From RGIG3102 sp964649845 (lineage in GTDB: Bacteria; Bacillota; Clostridia; Oscillospirales; Ruminococcaceae): a DNA stretch of 12,970 nt. Made by a program: the position numbers and the translations under genes. The notes beneath the pieces are model-generated. The model saw only the letters and a program-made list of their open reading frames with translations. It was not told where the DNA came from and did no database searches. Positions 1 to 6,771 of the stretch are shown in pieces. The stretch lies in assembly GCA_964649845.1 (NCBI GenBank), contig CAZYSS010000059.1, forward strand, positions 1-12,970, in the 5' to 3' direction. Position 1 is the first letter of the stretch. Each line of letters begins with the position of its first letter.

Positions 1-298
1 GGAAGAAAAAGGCATCAGCACAAGAGTTATCAACATTCATACAATCAAACCAATTGATGAAGAAATCATTCTCAAAGCTGCTGCTGAAACAGACTTTATC
101 GTAACTTGTGAAGAACACAGTGTTATCGGCGGTCTGTACAGCGCTGTAACAGAAGTTACATCCGCTAAACACCCATGCAAAGTTGTTCCTGTTGCAGTTA
201 TGGACACATTCGGTAAATCCGGTCCTGCAGCTGAACTGCTGGATGTTTTCGGCCTTAATGCTGAAACAATCGTTAAAAAAGTTCTTGAAAATATCTGA
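1..298 (+). CDS. Transketolase, C-terminal subunit (3' end only)
   Basis: This is the last 98 codons of a gene that enters from the left edge, read in the frame starting at base 2 and ending with TGA at 296-298. The translation carries the hallmarks of the transketolase C-terminal domain: a TCEEHSVIGGL motif and a DTFGKSGPAAELL motif near the end, followed by the usual FGL and a short terminal helix. In Clostridia transketolase is often split into N-terminal (thiamine diphosphate binding) and C-terminal (pyrimidine and regulatory) genes, and this would be the second of such a pair; the window cannot show whether the protein here is split or full length. Transketolase moves two-carbon units between sugar phosphates in the non-oxidative pentose phosphate pathway. 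A 1-deoxyxylulose-5-phosphate synthase is a related alternative, but the DTFGKSGPAAELL ending fits transketolase better. Confidence 0.85.
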   Translation, partial: EEKGISTRVINIHTIKPIDEEIILKAAAETDFIVTCEEHSVIGGLYSAVTEVTSAKHPCKVVPVAVMDTFGKSGPAAELLDVFGLNAETIVKKVLENI

Positions 299-318
299 TT
301 TTCATAATTGAATTATTT

Positions 319-353
319 ACAGCAGGTATACTACGGTATATCTGCTGTTTTTT
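319..353 (+). terminator. Rho-independent terminator with UACG tetraloop
   Basis: A 13-bp stem (319-331 with 336-348, one G-U pair) is capped by the loop TACG closed by a C-G pair, which is the very stable cUNCGg tetraloop type. It is followed by T349-T353. It lies 20 nt after the transketolase stop codon and separates that transcript from nfnAB. Confidence 0.9.
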
Positions 354-378
354 GTGTTCTTGTCACAGAAAATATAAA

Positions 379-407
379 TTGCAGATGATAGAATTATGAT
401 ATATAAT
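379..407 (+). promoter_or_regulatory. Vegetative (sigma-A type) promoter of nfnAB
   Basis: A TTGCAG -35 box (379-384), a 17-bp spacer and a perfect TATAAT -10 box (402-407) lie between the upstream terminator and the nfnA ribosome binding site. Transcription should begin near 414, giving a leader of about 25 nt. No operator-like repeat is visible. Confidence 0.75.
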
Positions 408-438
408 AAAGCTATATGAATTATTTAAGGAGATTACT

Positions 439-1284
439 GTGTTTAGGATTATTGAAAAGAAACAGCTGAATGAAAGCACATATTCCATGACAATCAAAGC
501 ACCTATGGTTGCACAGAATATTATGCCCGGTCAGTTTGTAATGGTTATGACAGATGAAGACAGTGAAAGAATTCCACTGACAATAGCTGATTTTGACAGA
601 GAAAAAGGTGAAGTAACTATTGTTTTTCAGGCGATAGGTGCTTCAACTATAAAATTAAGTCATAAAAATGCAGGCGAAGAAATTGCACATTTTGCAGGTC
701 CTCTTGGCGCTGCAACAGAGCTGGAAAACATTGAAAATGCCTGTGTAATAGGTGGCGGTGTAGGCTGTGCCATTGCGCTTCCACAGGCAAAATGGCTGAA
801 AAACCACGGTGCACAGGTGGATGTAATAGCAGGTTTCAGAAATAAAGATATTGTTATTCTTGAAGATGAAATGAAAGCCAACTCTTCAAACTGCACTGTA
901 TGCACCGATGACGGCAGTTATGGTGTAAAAGGCTTTGTTACCAATGTGCTGAAAGAAAACATTGAAAACGGCAAAAAATATGACTGTGTTATAGCAATTG
1001 GTCCGATTCCCATGATGAAAGCAGTAAGTGAAATAACAAAGGAATATGGAATAAAAACAATAGTAAGTCTTAATCCTATTATGATAGATGGCACAGGTAT
1101 GTGTGGTGGCTGCAGGGTAAAAGTTGGCGGCCAGGTAAAATTTGCCTGTGTGGATGGTCCTGACTTTGATGGACATCAGGTTGATTTCCGCGAACTTATG
1201 ATAAGGAACAATATGTATAAAAAACAGGAAACTGCGGCTAAAGAACATATCTGCAGAATGTATGGAGGTGCTGAAAATGTATAA
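439..1284 (+). CDS. nfnA: NADH-dependent ferredoxin:NADP+ oxidoreductase, FAD/[2Fe-2S] subunit
   Basis: This 281-residue protein belongs to the PyrK/ferredoxin-NADP reductase-like family. It has a flavin-binding RIPLTI segment (44-49), GPLG (87-90), the nucleotide-binding GGGVGCA (105-111), and a C-terminal iron-sulfur motif with Cys222, Cys225 and Cys237. The position of the first cysteine of the PyrK CX4CX2C motif is Asp217; an Asp plus three Cys set of ligands is reported for Nfn-type enzymes, which supports NfnA over PyrK. The next gene encodes the matching large subunit. Together NfnAB couples NADH and reduced ferredoxin oxidation to NADP+ reduction by flavin-based electron bifurcation in the cytoplasm. 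The start is GTG, placed by AAGGAG at 427-432 with a 6-nt gap. The same fold is also annotated as the sulfide dehydrogenase small subunit, so the exact reaction is inferred. Confidence 0.85.
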   Translation: MFRIIEKKQLNESTYSMTIKAPMVAQNIMPGQFVMVMTDEDSERIPLTIADFDREKGEVTIVFQAIGASTIKLSHKNAGEEIAHFAGPLGAATELENIENACVIGGGVGCAIALPQAKWLKNHGAQVDVIAGFRNKDIVILEDEMKANSSNCTVCTDDGSYGVKGFVTNVLKENIENGKKYDCVIAIGPIPMMKAVSEITKEYGIKTIVSLNPIMIDGTGMCGGCRVKVGGQVKFACVDGPDFDGHQVDFRELMIRNNMYKKQETAAKEHICRMYGGAENV

Positions 1285-2656
1285 CAAACAGGAATTCAAA
1301 ACACCTATGCCACATCAGGATGCAGATGTAAGAAATAAGAATTTTTCAGAAGTAAGTCTTGGCTATACACTGGAAGACGCAATCAACGAAGCAAACAGAT
1401 GTATCAATTGTAAAAATAAGCCGTGTATGTCCGGTTGCCCGGTAAATGTAGATATTCCTGATTTTATATCTTACATAAAAGACGGTGACATAGCAGCAGC
1501 TTACAGAAAAATCAAAGAAAAGAATTTTCTCCCTGCAGTATGTGGCCGAGTATGCCCTCAGGAAAATCAGTGTGAAAAACAGTGTATACGCGGTCTGAAA
1601 AATGAAAGTGTAGGTATAGGCCGCCTGGAAAGATTCTGTGCTGACTGGGCAAGGGAAAATGGCATAGAAACAGAAGAAAAGCCATCTGAAATCAGAGAAG
1701 CCAAGGTTGCCGTTATCGGTGCAGGTCCTGCAGGTCTTACCTGTGCAGGTGTTTTGGCACAGGAGGGTATACAGGTAGAGATTTTTGAATCTCTCAATAA
1801 AGCCGGCGGTGTATTAAGCTATGGTATACCTGAATTCCGTCTGCCTAAAGAAATCGTAAGATATGAAGTGGACAATCTTCAAAAACTGGGTGTAAAAATA
1901 CACACAGACGTTATTGTTGGCAAAACCGTTACTATCCCACAGCTGGAAGAAATGGGCTTTACAGCTTTCTTTATCGGTAGCGGTGCAGGCCTGCCATCAT
2001 TTATGAACATTGAAGGTGAAGGCTTTGCAGGTGTATTTTCAGCAAATGAATTCCTTACACGAGCAAACCTTATGGAATGCTACAAAGACAACAAGGACAC
2101 ACCGGCTCCACAGCTTGAAAAAGTTGTGGTTGTAGGCGGCGGCAATGTTGCAATGGACGCAGCGCGTGTTGCCAAACGTATGGGCAGTGAGGTAAGCATT
2201 GTTTATCGCCGTGGCGTTGAACAGATGCCTGCAAGAAAAGAGGAAATCCATCACGCTATGGAAGAGGGCATCAATTTCCTTACACTTAACAATCCGGTAA
2301 GAATCATCGGCGATGAAAACGGTTTTGTAAAGCAGATTGAATGTATAAAAATGGAACTGACAGAACCTGATGTATCCGGCAGACGCGGTGTAAAGGCTGT
2401 TGAAGGCAGCGAATACCTTATGGATGTGGACGGTGTGATTATGGCAATAGGTACAAGCCCTAATCCTCTGCTGAAAAACAGCATTATGGGTATTGAAGTA
2501 AACAGACGCGGCGGTTTTGTTGTTGATGAAAATATGAAAACATCAGTTCACAATATATGGGCAGGCGGTGACGCCGTTACAGGCTCTGCCACAGTAATTG
2601 AAGCTATGGGTGCCGGACAGAAGGCAGCCAGAGCAATTCTTGAATATCTTAAATAA
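1277..2656 (+). CDS. nfnB: NADH-dependent ferredoxin:NADP+ oxidoreductase, large subunit (GltA-like)
   Basis: A 459-residue protein of the glutamate synthase small-subunit family. Two N-terminal iron-sulfur motifs are present (Cys42/45/50/54 and Cys89/93/99/103), followed by the FAD-binding GAGPAG (148-153), a second Rossmann motif GGGNVAMDAARVAKR (287-301) for NADP(H), and the C-terminal FAD motif IWAGGDAVTG (427-436). Length is typical for NfnB or the homotetrameric GltA annotation. No glutamate synthase large subunit is nearby; pairing with nfnA points to the bifurcating transhydrogenase, whose large subunit holds the flavin where bifurcation occurs. The start at 1277 is preferred over the upstream in-frame ATG at 1262, because GGAGG at 1264-1268 sits 8 nt before it. 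The gene overlaps the end of nfnA by 8 nt, suggesting coupled translation and balanced subunit amounts. Confidence 0.87.
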   Translation: MYNKQEFKTPMPHQDADVRNKNFSEVSLGYTLEDAINEANRCINCKNKPCMSGCPVNVDIPDFISYIKDGDIAAAYRKIKEKNFLPAVCGRVCPQENQCEKQCIRGLKNESVGIGRLERFCADWARENGIETEEKPSEIREAKVAVIGAGPAGLTCAGVLAQEGIQVEIFESLNKAGGVLSYGIPEFRLPKEIVRYEVDNLQKLGVKIHTDVIVGKTVTIPQLEEMGFTAFFIGSGAGLPSFMNIEGEGFAGVFSANEFLTRANLMECYKDNKDTPAPQLEKVVVVGGGNVAMDAARVAKRMGSEVSIVYRRGVEQMPARKEEIHHAMEEGINFLTLNNPVRIIGDENGFVKQIECIKMELTEPDVSGRRGVKAVEGSEYLMDVDGVIMAIGTSPNPLLKNSIMGIEVNRRGGFVVDENMKTSVHNIWAGGDAVTGSATVIEAMGAGQKAARAILEYLK

Positions 2657-2661
2657 CCATA

Positions 2662-2693
2662 ACACCTGCAGTGTATATCTGCAGGTGTTTTTT
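2662..2693 (+). terminator. Rho-independent terminator of nfnAB
   Basis: A perfect 10-bp stem ACACCTGCAG (2662-2671) pairs with 2679-2688 around a 7-nt loop, followed by a run of T to 2693. It lies 5 nt after the nfnB stop codon. Confidence 0.93.
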
Positions 2694-2701
2694 CATATAT
2701 T
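2673..2701 (+). promoter_or_regulatory. Possible sigma-E-type sporulation promoter of spoIVFA-spoIVFB
   Basis: GTATATC (2673-2679), a 14-bp gap and CATATATT (2694-2701) resemble the Bacillus sigma-E pattern (KMATATT, 14-15 bp, CATACANT). The -10 differs at one defined base and the -35 at two. Transcription would start near 2708, just at the ribosome binding site. The -35 element lies in the loop and first arm base of the nfnB terminator. In B. subtilis spoIVF is a sigma-E operon, so a promoter here is expected, but AT-rich DNA gives chance matches. No good sigma-A promoter is visible in this gap. Confidence 0.35.
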
Positions 2702-2723
2702 TGACTAAAAGGAGGAGTCAGAT

Positions 2724-3500
2724 ATGTGGCAGAAAGATATTTCAGACAGCAATAAACATACAGAACTTGAAAAAGAGTACTCAAAGGTTATAAAAAAACA
2801 GAAACATAAAGACAATAATATTTATTTCAATATTCAGTTGGCATTTATGGCAGTTCTCCTTGTAAGTTCTTTTATATTAAAAAGCGGAAATTCAGGTACA
2901 TTTGAGTATGCTAAAGCCAATTATAAGGAATTTTTTGAGACAGATTCTTATGTAGAAAGCACTTTTTCATATAAATCTTTTATAGAAAAAATGTACAATG
3001 AATTACAGATACGATACGGTCAGCTTGTGACAGTATTTAATCATATCAACGGCAAAGGCAGCGCAGATATATATCCTGATAATGTAAGCCTGAAAAAATA
3101 CATCCCCGAAAACAAGGCGGTTACCCCGGCAAAGGGATATATTTCATCCCCTTATGGCGTGAGAACCAATCCTTTCAACAGCAAAGAAAAAGAATTTCAC
3201 ACAGGACTTGATATTGCAGCCCCAAAAGGTACATTTATAAAGGCAGCTTATGACGGAATAGTTATTTCTGCAGACAATTCAGCTGTGGCTGGAAATTATA
3301 TAAGAATACAGTCTGCAGATGATATTACAACATTGTACGCCCACAATCAGTTTAATTTTGTAAAAACAGGGGATAAAGTGCTGGCAGGACAGGTGATAGC
3401 GGCAATGGGGGATACAGGTATGGCAACAGGACCTCATCTGCATTTTGAATTTATAGTAAATGGCATAAGATATAACCCTGTATATGCTCTGGATATATGA
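2724..3500 (+). CDS. SpoIVFA-like membrane protein with M23 (LytM) domain
   Basis: This 258-residue protein has a charged N-terminal cytoplasmic segment (1-33), one membrane helix (about 34-53), a linker, and a C-terminal M23/LytM domain (about 136-250). The domain starts GYISSPYGVR (138-147), and all usual zinc and catalytic positions are present: His159 and Asp163 in HTGLD, His207 in YAHN, and His238 and His240 in GPHLHFE. Its overlap with a SpoIVFB-like protease gene identifies it as the SpoIVFA counterpart, which in B. subtilis anchors and restrains SpoIVFB at the forespore membrane until SpoIVB cleaves it. The complete metal site suggests that peptidoglycan hydrolase activity is possible. 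Taken alone, the architecture could also be another M23 sporulation protein such as SpoIIQ. The start has a strong GGAGG at 2711-2715, 8 nt upstream. Confidence 0.78.
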   Translation: MWQKDISDSNKHTELEKEYSKVIKKQKHKDNNIYFNIQLAFMAVLLVSSFILKSGNSGTFEYAKANYKEFFETDSYVESTFSYKSFIEKMYNELQIRYGQLVTVFNHINGKGSADIYPDNVSLKKYIPENKAVTPAKGYISSPYGVRTNPFNSKEKEFHTGLDIAAPKGTFIKAAYDGIVISADNSAVAGNYIRIQSADDITTLYAHNQFNFVKTGDKVLAGQVIAAMGDTGMATGPHLHFEFIVNGIRYNPVYALDI

Positions 3501-4033
3501 GAGATTTTTTCATTTTCCTGATTATACTTTTCACAGGTCTTTACTTTGATATTTTCAATATTTTCAGATACTGTATTATTTCCAGTATTTTACACGAAGC
3601 AGGCCATATAATTACATACAGAACTCTGATTGGAAAATGGCCTGTGATAAATATATCTGTTTTTGGATTTACAATGCAGAACGACATACGCCATTCAGCC
3701 AGGCTGCCATTGGTCCTCATATCCGGACCGCTGATGAATTTGCTGCTGTGTATAGTATCTTCAGTAATGCTGAATATCAATTTCAGACTGAATTATCTGG
3801 TTTTTCTGATAATAAATGCAATTATTTTGATTTTTAACATATTACCGGTGTATTATCTGGATGGAGGTCAGATTTTATATGAAATCTGGCCTTTTTATCA
3901 GAAAAATTATATTGAAATTAGCACTTTAGCTATTATTTTTATATCTGTAATGGTTATGTGCTTTACAGGTATAAATATCTCTGTTTTACTGTTTTCAGCT
4001 TATTTTATAATCAATACTCTAAATGATATTTGA
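3497..4033 (+). CDS. spoIVFB: SpoIVFB-like site-2 (M50) intramembrane metalloprotease
   Basis: A very hydrophobic 178-residue protein with several membrane helices. The zinc site is clear: HEAGH at 33-37 gives His33, Glu34 and His37, and the third ligand is Asp122 in NILPVYYLDGG. A conserved SGPLMN (76-81) loop lies between them. These are the signatures of family M50B. In sporulating bacilli SpoIVFB cleaves pro-sigma-K within the outer forespore membrane to start late mother-cell transcription; that role is inferred here from the fold and the upstream spoIVFA-like gene. The protein is much shorter than B. subtilis SpoIVFB (288 residues) and has no C-terminal CBS domain. The start codon overlaps the previous stop as ATGA with only a weak ribosome binding site, so translation is probably coupled. 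Confidence 0.82.
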   Translation: MRDFFIFLIILFTGLYFDIFNIFRYCIISSILHEAGHIITYRTLIGKWPVINISVFGFTMQNDIRHSARLPLVLISGPLMNLLLCIVSSVMLNINFRLNYLVFLIINAIILIFNILPVYYLDGGQILYEIWPFYQKNYIEISTLAIIFISVMVMCFTGINISVLLFSAYFIINTLNDI

Positions 4034-4058
4034 AAACTATGGCTATATATGATATAAT
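4030..4058 (+). promoter_or_regulatory. Vegetative promoter of the radical SAM operon
   Basis: TTGAAA (4030-4035), a 17-bp spacer and TATAAT (4053-4058) form a near-consensus sigma-A promoter. The -35 box overlaps the spoIVFB stop codon (4031-4033). It gives the radical SAM pair its own vegetative transcription start near 4065, separate from the sporulation genes. No terminator is visible between spoIVFB and this promoter. Confidence 0.8.
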
Positions 4059-4105
4059 AATTCAGTACGTAATTTTCATTTAAGAAATATTATACGGAGG
4101 ATGCT

Positions 4106-5956
4106 ATGATTGACAACAAGCTGAAATCCATATTGCTGTCTGTTCAGAAACCGGCAAGATATACCGGCGGTGAACCAGGCTGTATTATGAAAAATAGAGA
4201 TGAAATAGATGTTCGTTTTGCATTTTGTTTTCCGGATACATACGAAATCGGTATGTCTCATCTGGGGATGAAAATACTGTATGATGAACTTAACAAACAG
4301 GATTACATCTGGTGCGAAAGATGCTTTACCCCTTGGGTAGATATGATGGAAAAAATGAAAGAACACAATATCCCATTGTACACTCTGGAAAGCAAAACTC
4401 CATTGAAAGAAATGGATATTATCGGTTTTACACTTATGTATGAACTGTCATATACAAATGTACTTGCAATGCTGGACCTTGCAGGCATTCCTTTTTATGC
4501 AAAGGACAGAGATGAAAGCTGGCCTCTGATTATTGCAGGCGGCCCTTGTACCTGTAATGCTGAACCAATGGCAGACTTCTTTGATATTATGGCTCTTGGC
4601 GAAGGTGAATGGCTGGATGTGGAAATCTGCCGTGTTTACAATGAATGTAAAAAACAGGGCCTTTCCAAGCTGGCAACACTAAAAGCTCTTTCAAAAATTG
4701 AAGGTGTATATGTACCTTCATTCTATGATGTGAAATACAAAGAAGATAAAACAATTGAAAGTGTAACTCCACTTTATGATGCACCTGCAATTGTAAACAA
4801 ACATATTGTAAAAGATTTTGCGAATCTTCCATTTCCAACAGACACAGTAGTTCCAATGGCTGGCGCTGTTCATAACAGAGCAATGGTGGAAGTTCTCCGT
4901 GGCTGCATCCGCGGCTGCCGCTTCTGTCAGGCTGGGTTTATCTATCGTCCTTTCCGTGAAAGAGATAAAGATTTGCTGAATAAAGGGGCATATGACCTGT
5001 GCAAAAACACAGGCTATGAAGAAGTTTCACTTACTTCACTGTCCACATCAGACCATTCACAGTTGGAAGAATTGTTGGATGATATGCTGCCTTGGACACA
5101 GGAAGAAAAGGTAAATATTGCTTTGCCTTCACTGCGTGTAGATAATTTCAGCGAATCTCTGATTGAAAAAACTACAAAAATCAGAAAATCAGGCCTTACA
5201 CTGGCTCCTGAAGCAGGTACACAACGCCTGCGTGACATTATCAATAAAAATGTTACTGAAGAAGAAATTGCCAAAACTGCAAGAATTGCTTTTGAAGGCG
5301 GTTACACTCATATGAAACTTTACTTTATGATGGGTCTGCCAGGGGAAACAATGGAAGACATCAAAGGTATTGTGGATACAGCACAGAGCATTATTGACCT
5401 GTTCTGGTCTATGCCAAATAGACCAAAGGGCAAACCGGAAGTTTCTATTAGTGTAGCGACATTTATTCCAAAGCCATTTACTCCTTTCCAGTTCTTTGGG
5501 CAGAACTCATCTGAAATGATAAGAGAGAAACAGGCTTATCTGCTGGAATGTGCAAAATCCAACAGACGTATCAAAGTAAGTTACAATGACCCTGATGAAA
5601 GTTTGCTGGAAGCTGTGCTTGCACGCGGTGACAGAAAACTGGCACCTGCTATCCTTGATGCATATAAAAACGGTGCAAAATTTGACAGCTGGTATGAATG
5701 TTATGATAACAATGCCTGGATGAAAGCTTTTGCAGACAATGACATTCAGACAGAATTCTACGCAAACCGCTTCCGCCCATATGAAGAAATCAATCCTTGG
5801 GACCATATCAACTATGGTGTAACCAAAAAATTCCTTATAGAAGATTATAAACGTTCATTGGAAGCTATCACATCCAGACCTTGCAACAAGCAGTGTTACA
5901 GCTGTGGAGCAAACAAACTTTTAGGGAGGGCTTGTTTTGAATACAGTAAGAATTAA
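4106..5956 (+). CDS. TIGR03960-type radical SAM protein
   Basis: A 616-residue protein with an N-terminal region resembling the B12-binding-type Rossmann domain of this family (about 35-200, including GGPCTCNAEP at 145-154) and a radical SAM core starting at about 255. The cluster motif is GCIRGCRFC, with Cys267, Cys271 and Cys274 holding the [4Fe-4S] cluster that cleaves S-adenosylmethionine; LAPEAGTQRLR (366-376) and MMGLPGET (408-415) are typical radical SAM barrel motifs. A C-terminal cysteine set (593, 597, 600, 610) could bind another metal or cluster. The reaction of this family is not known to me. It is normally encoded next to a TIGR03936/DUF2344 protein, as here, and often near rng and rplU, hinting at RNA or ribosome modification. 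The ATG at 4106 follows GGAGG at 4096-4100 by 5 nt. Confidence 0.87.
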   Translation: MIDNKLKSILLSVQKPARYTGGEPGCIMKNRDEIDVRFAFCFPDTYEIGMSHLGMKILYDELNKQDYIWCERCFTPWVDMMEKMKEHNIPLYTLESKTPLKEMDIIGFTLMYELSYTNVLAMLDLAGIPFYAKDRDESWPLIIAGGPCTCNAEPMADFFDIMALGEGEWLDVEICRVYNECKKQGLSKLATLKALSKIEGVYVPSFYDVKYKEDKTIESVTPLYDAPAIVNKHIVKDFANLPFPTDTVVPMAGAVHNRAMVEVLRGCIRGCRFCQAGFIYRPFRERDKDLLNKGAYDLCKNTGYEEVSLTSLSTSDHSQLEELLDDMLPWTQEEKVNIALPSLRVDNFSESLIEKTTKIRKSGLTLAPEAGTQRLRDIINKNVTEEEIAKTARIAFEGGYTHMKLYFMMGLPGETMEDIKGIVDTAQSIIDLFWSMPNRPKGKPEVSISVATFIPKPFTPFQFFGQNSSEMIREKQAYLLECAKSNRRIKVSYNDPDESLLEAVLARGDRKLAPAILDAYKNGAKFDSWYECYDNNAWMKAFADNDIQTEFYANRFRPYEEINPWDHINYGVTKKFLIEDYKRSLEAITSRPCNKQCYSCGANKLLGRACFEYSKN

Positions 5957-6590
5957 ATTTAAGAAAACCGGTCTTTCCATTTTCTTTTCACATCTTGACC
6001 TGCAGAAAGTAATGCAGCGTGCGCTGAAAATGAGTGGTCTGCCGGTATGGTATTCCAAAGGTTTCAATCCTCATATTTATATGACATTTACTCTGCCGCT
6101 TTCTCTCGGACACGAAAGTCTGTGTGAAAGCTTTGACTTCCGCCTGGAAGAAGAAATGACAGAGGTGGAAATCCTGAAAGCAATGGAAGGAACTTTGCCG
6201 GACGGTATTATCCTTACAGCAGCAGGTGCACCTGATTATGATGCTGCTCAGATTAAATATGCTCTGTACAGAATTAAAATGTACGGGGACAAGACTGTTC
6301 TTGCTGACTGTATAAAAGATTACAATGAAAGCGAAGAAATCATTGTTACCAAAACAAGCAAGAAGAAAAGCAAGGACATCAACCTGAAATCTGAAATCAG
6401 GGATTTTACGATTGTGGAAGAAGAGGAAGACAGCCTGACATTTACAGCGCTGTTTCCTGCAGGTACAACATATAATCTCAATCCTGCACTTCTGCTGGAA
6501 TATTTCGGCACAAAATTCGGCATTGATGTAAATTCACGGGATGTTCTGCGTGTAAATCTTTTCAGCGAAAATCTTGAAATTCTGCAGTAA
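5937..6590 (+). CDS. TIGR03936/DUF2344 family protein, partner of radical SAM protein
   Basis: A 217-residue soluble protein with the family's conserved N-terminal motifs: FFSHLDL (16-22), the LPVWYSKGFNPH segment (35-46), and PLSLGHESLCE (54-64). A lysine-rich stretch (139-147, KTSKKKSKD) precedes a C-terminal domain. The function is unknown. In many Firmicutes and other bacteria the gene directly follows the TIGR03960 radical SAM gene, and in some the two are fused, so it probably delivers or binds the substrate of that enzyme. The start is TTG at 5937, supported by AGGGAGGG at 5923-5930 with a 6-nt gap; it overlaps the upstream gene by 20 nt. The basic patch would fit RNA contact, but that is inference. 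Confidence 0.85.
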   Translation: MNTVRIKFKKTGLSIFFSHLDLQKVMQRALKMSGLPVWYSKGFNPHIYMTFTLPLSLGHESLCESFDFRLEEEMTEVEILKAMEGTLPDGIILTAAGAPDYDAAQIKYALYRIKMYGDKTVLADCIKDYNESEEIIVTKTSKKKSKDINLKSEIRDFTIVEEEEDSLTFTALFPAGTTYNLNPALLLEYFGTKFGIDVNSRDVLRVNLFSENLEILQ

Positions 6591-6618
6591 TTTTTTGTTA
6601 AATAACACAAAAAAATGC

Positions 6619-6647
6619 TTGCATTTGTGTTGATATTGTGGTATTAT
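6619..6647 (+). promoter_or_regulatory. Extended -10 promoter of rplS
   Basis: TTGCAT (6619-6624), a 17-bp spacer and TATTAT (6642-6647), preceded by a TGG extended -10 element (6639-6641). This fits a strong growth promoter. Transcription would begin near 6654, leaving a leader of about 118 nt before rplS. Confidence 0.75.
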
Positions 6648-6653
6648 ATTTAG

Positions 6654-6771
6654 GCGTTAGTGACTGTTGAGCCATCAACAGGGTTAATGTATAACATTAA
6701 GCGGGTAGTCCTCTGACGATATACAGTGTATCGTGTAAGAATATCTGATAAAAACATGGAGGAAATTTAAA
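6654..6771 (+). ncRNA. Structured rplS mRNA leader, possible L19 autoregulatory element
   Basis: The leader can form three successive hairpins: a perfect 7-bp stem CTGTTGA/TCAACAG (6664-6681) with loop GCCA; a perfect 7-bp stem TTAATGT/ACATTAA (6684-6700) with a 3-nt loop; and an ACGATA/TATCGT stem (6716-6734). A purine-rich single-stranded stretch GCGGGTAG (6701-6708) lies between the second and third. Ribosomal protein L19 leaders are known in Firmicutes, and the position directly before rplS fits feedback control by L19. I cannot match it to a published consensus by eye, so the class is unproven. GGAGG at 6758-6762 provides the rplS ribosome binding site. Confidence 0.5.

Noticed and set aside
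1262..1276. Upstream in-frame ATG for nfnB
   Set aside because: It lies within the sequence that serves as the ribosome binding site (GGAGG at 1264-1268) for the ATG at 1277, and has no site of its own.
886..1299. A 137-codon open frame on the minus strand
   Set aside because: It is antisense to nfnA, with an amino acid make-up typical of a shadow frame and no family match.
6591..6617. A T-run/A-run pair after the DUF2344 gene that could pair as a terminator
   Set aside because: The stem is almost all A-T with a bulge and no G/C core, so it is not a convincing intrinsic terminator.
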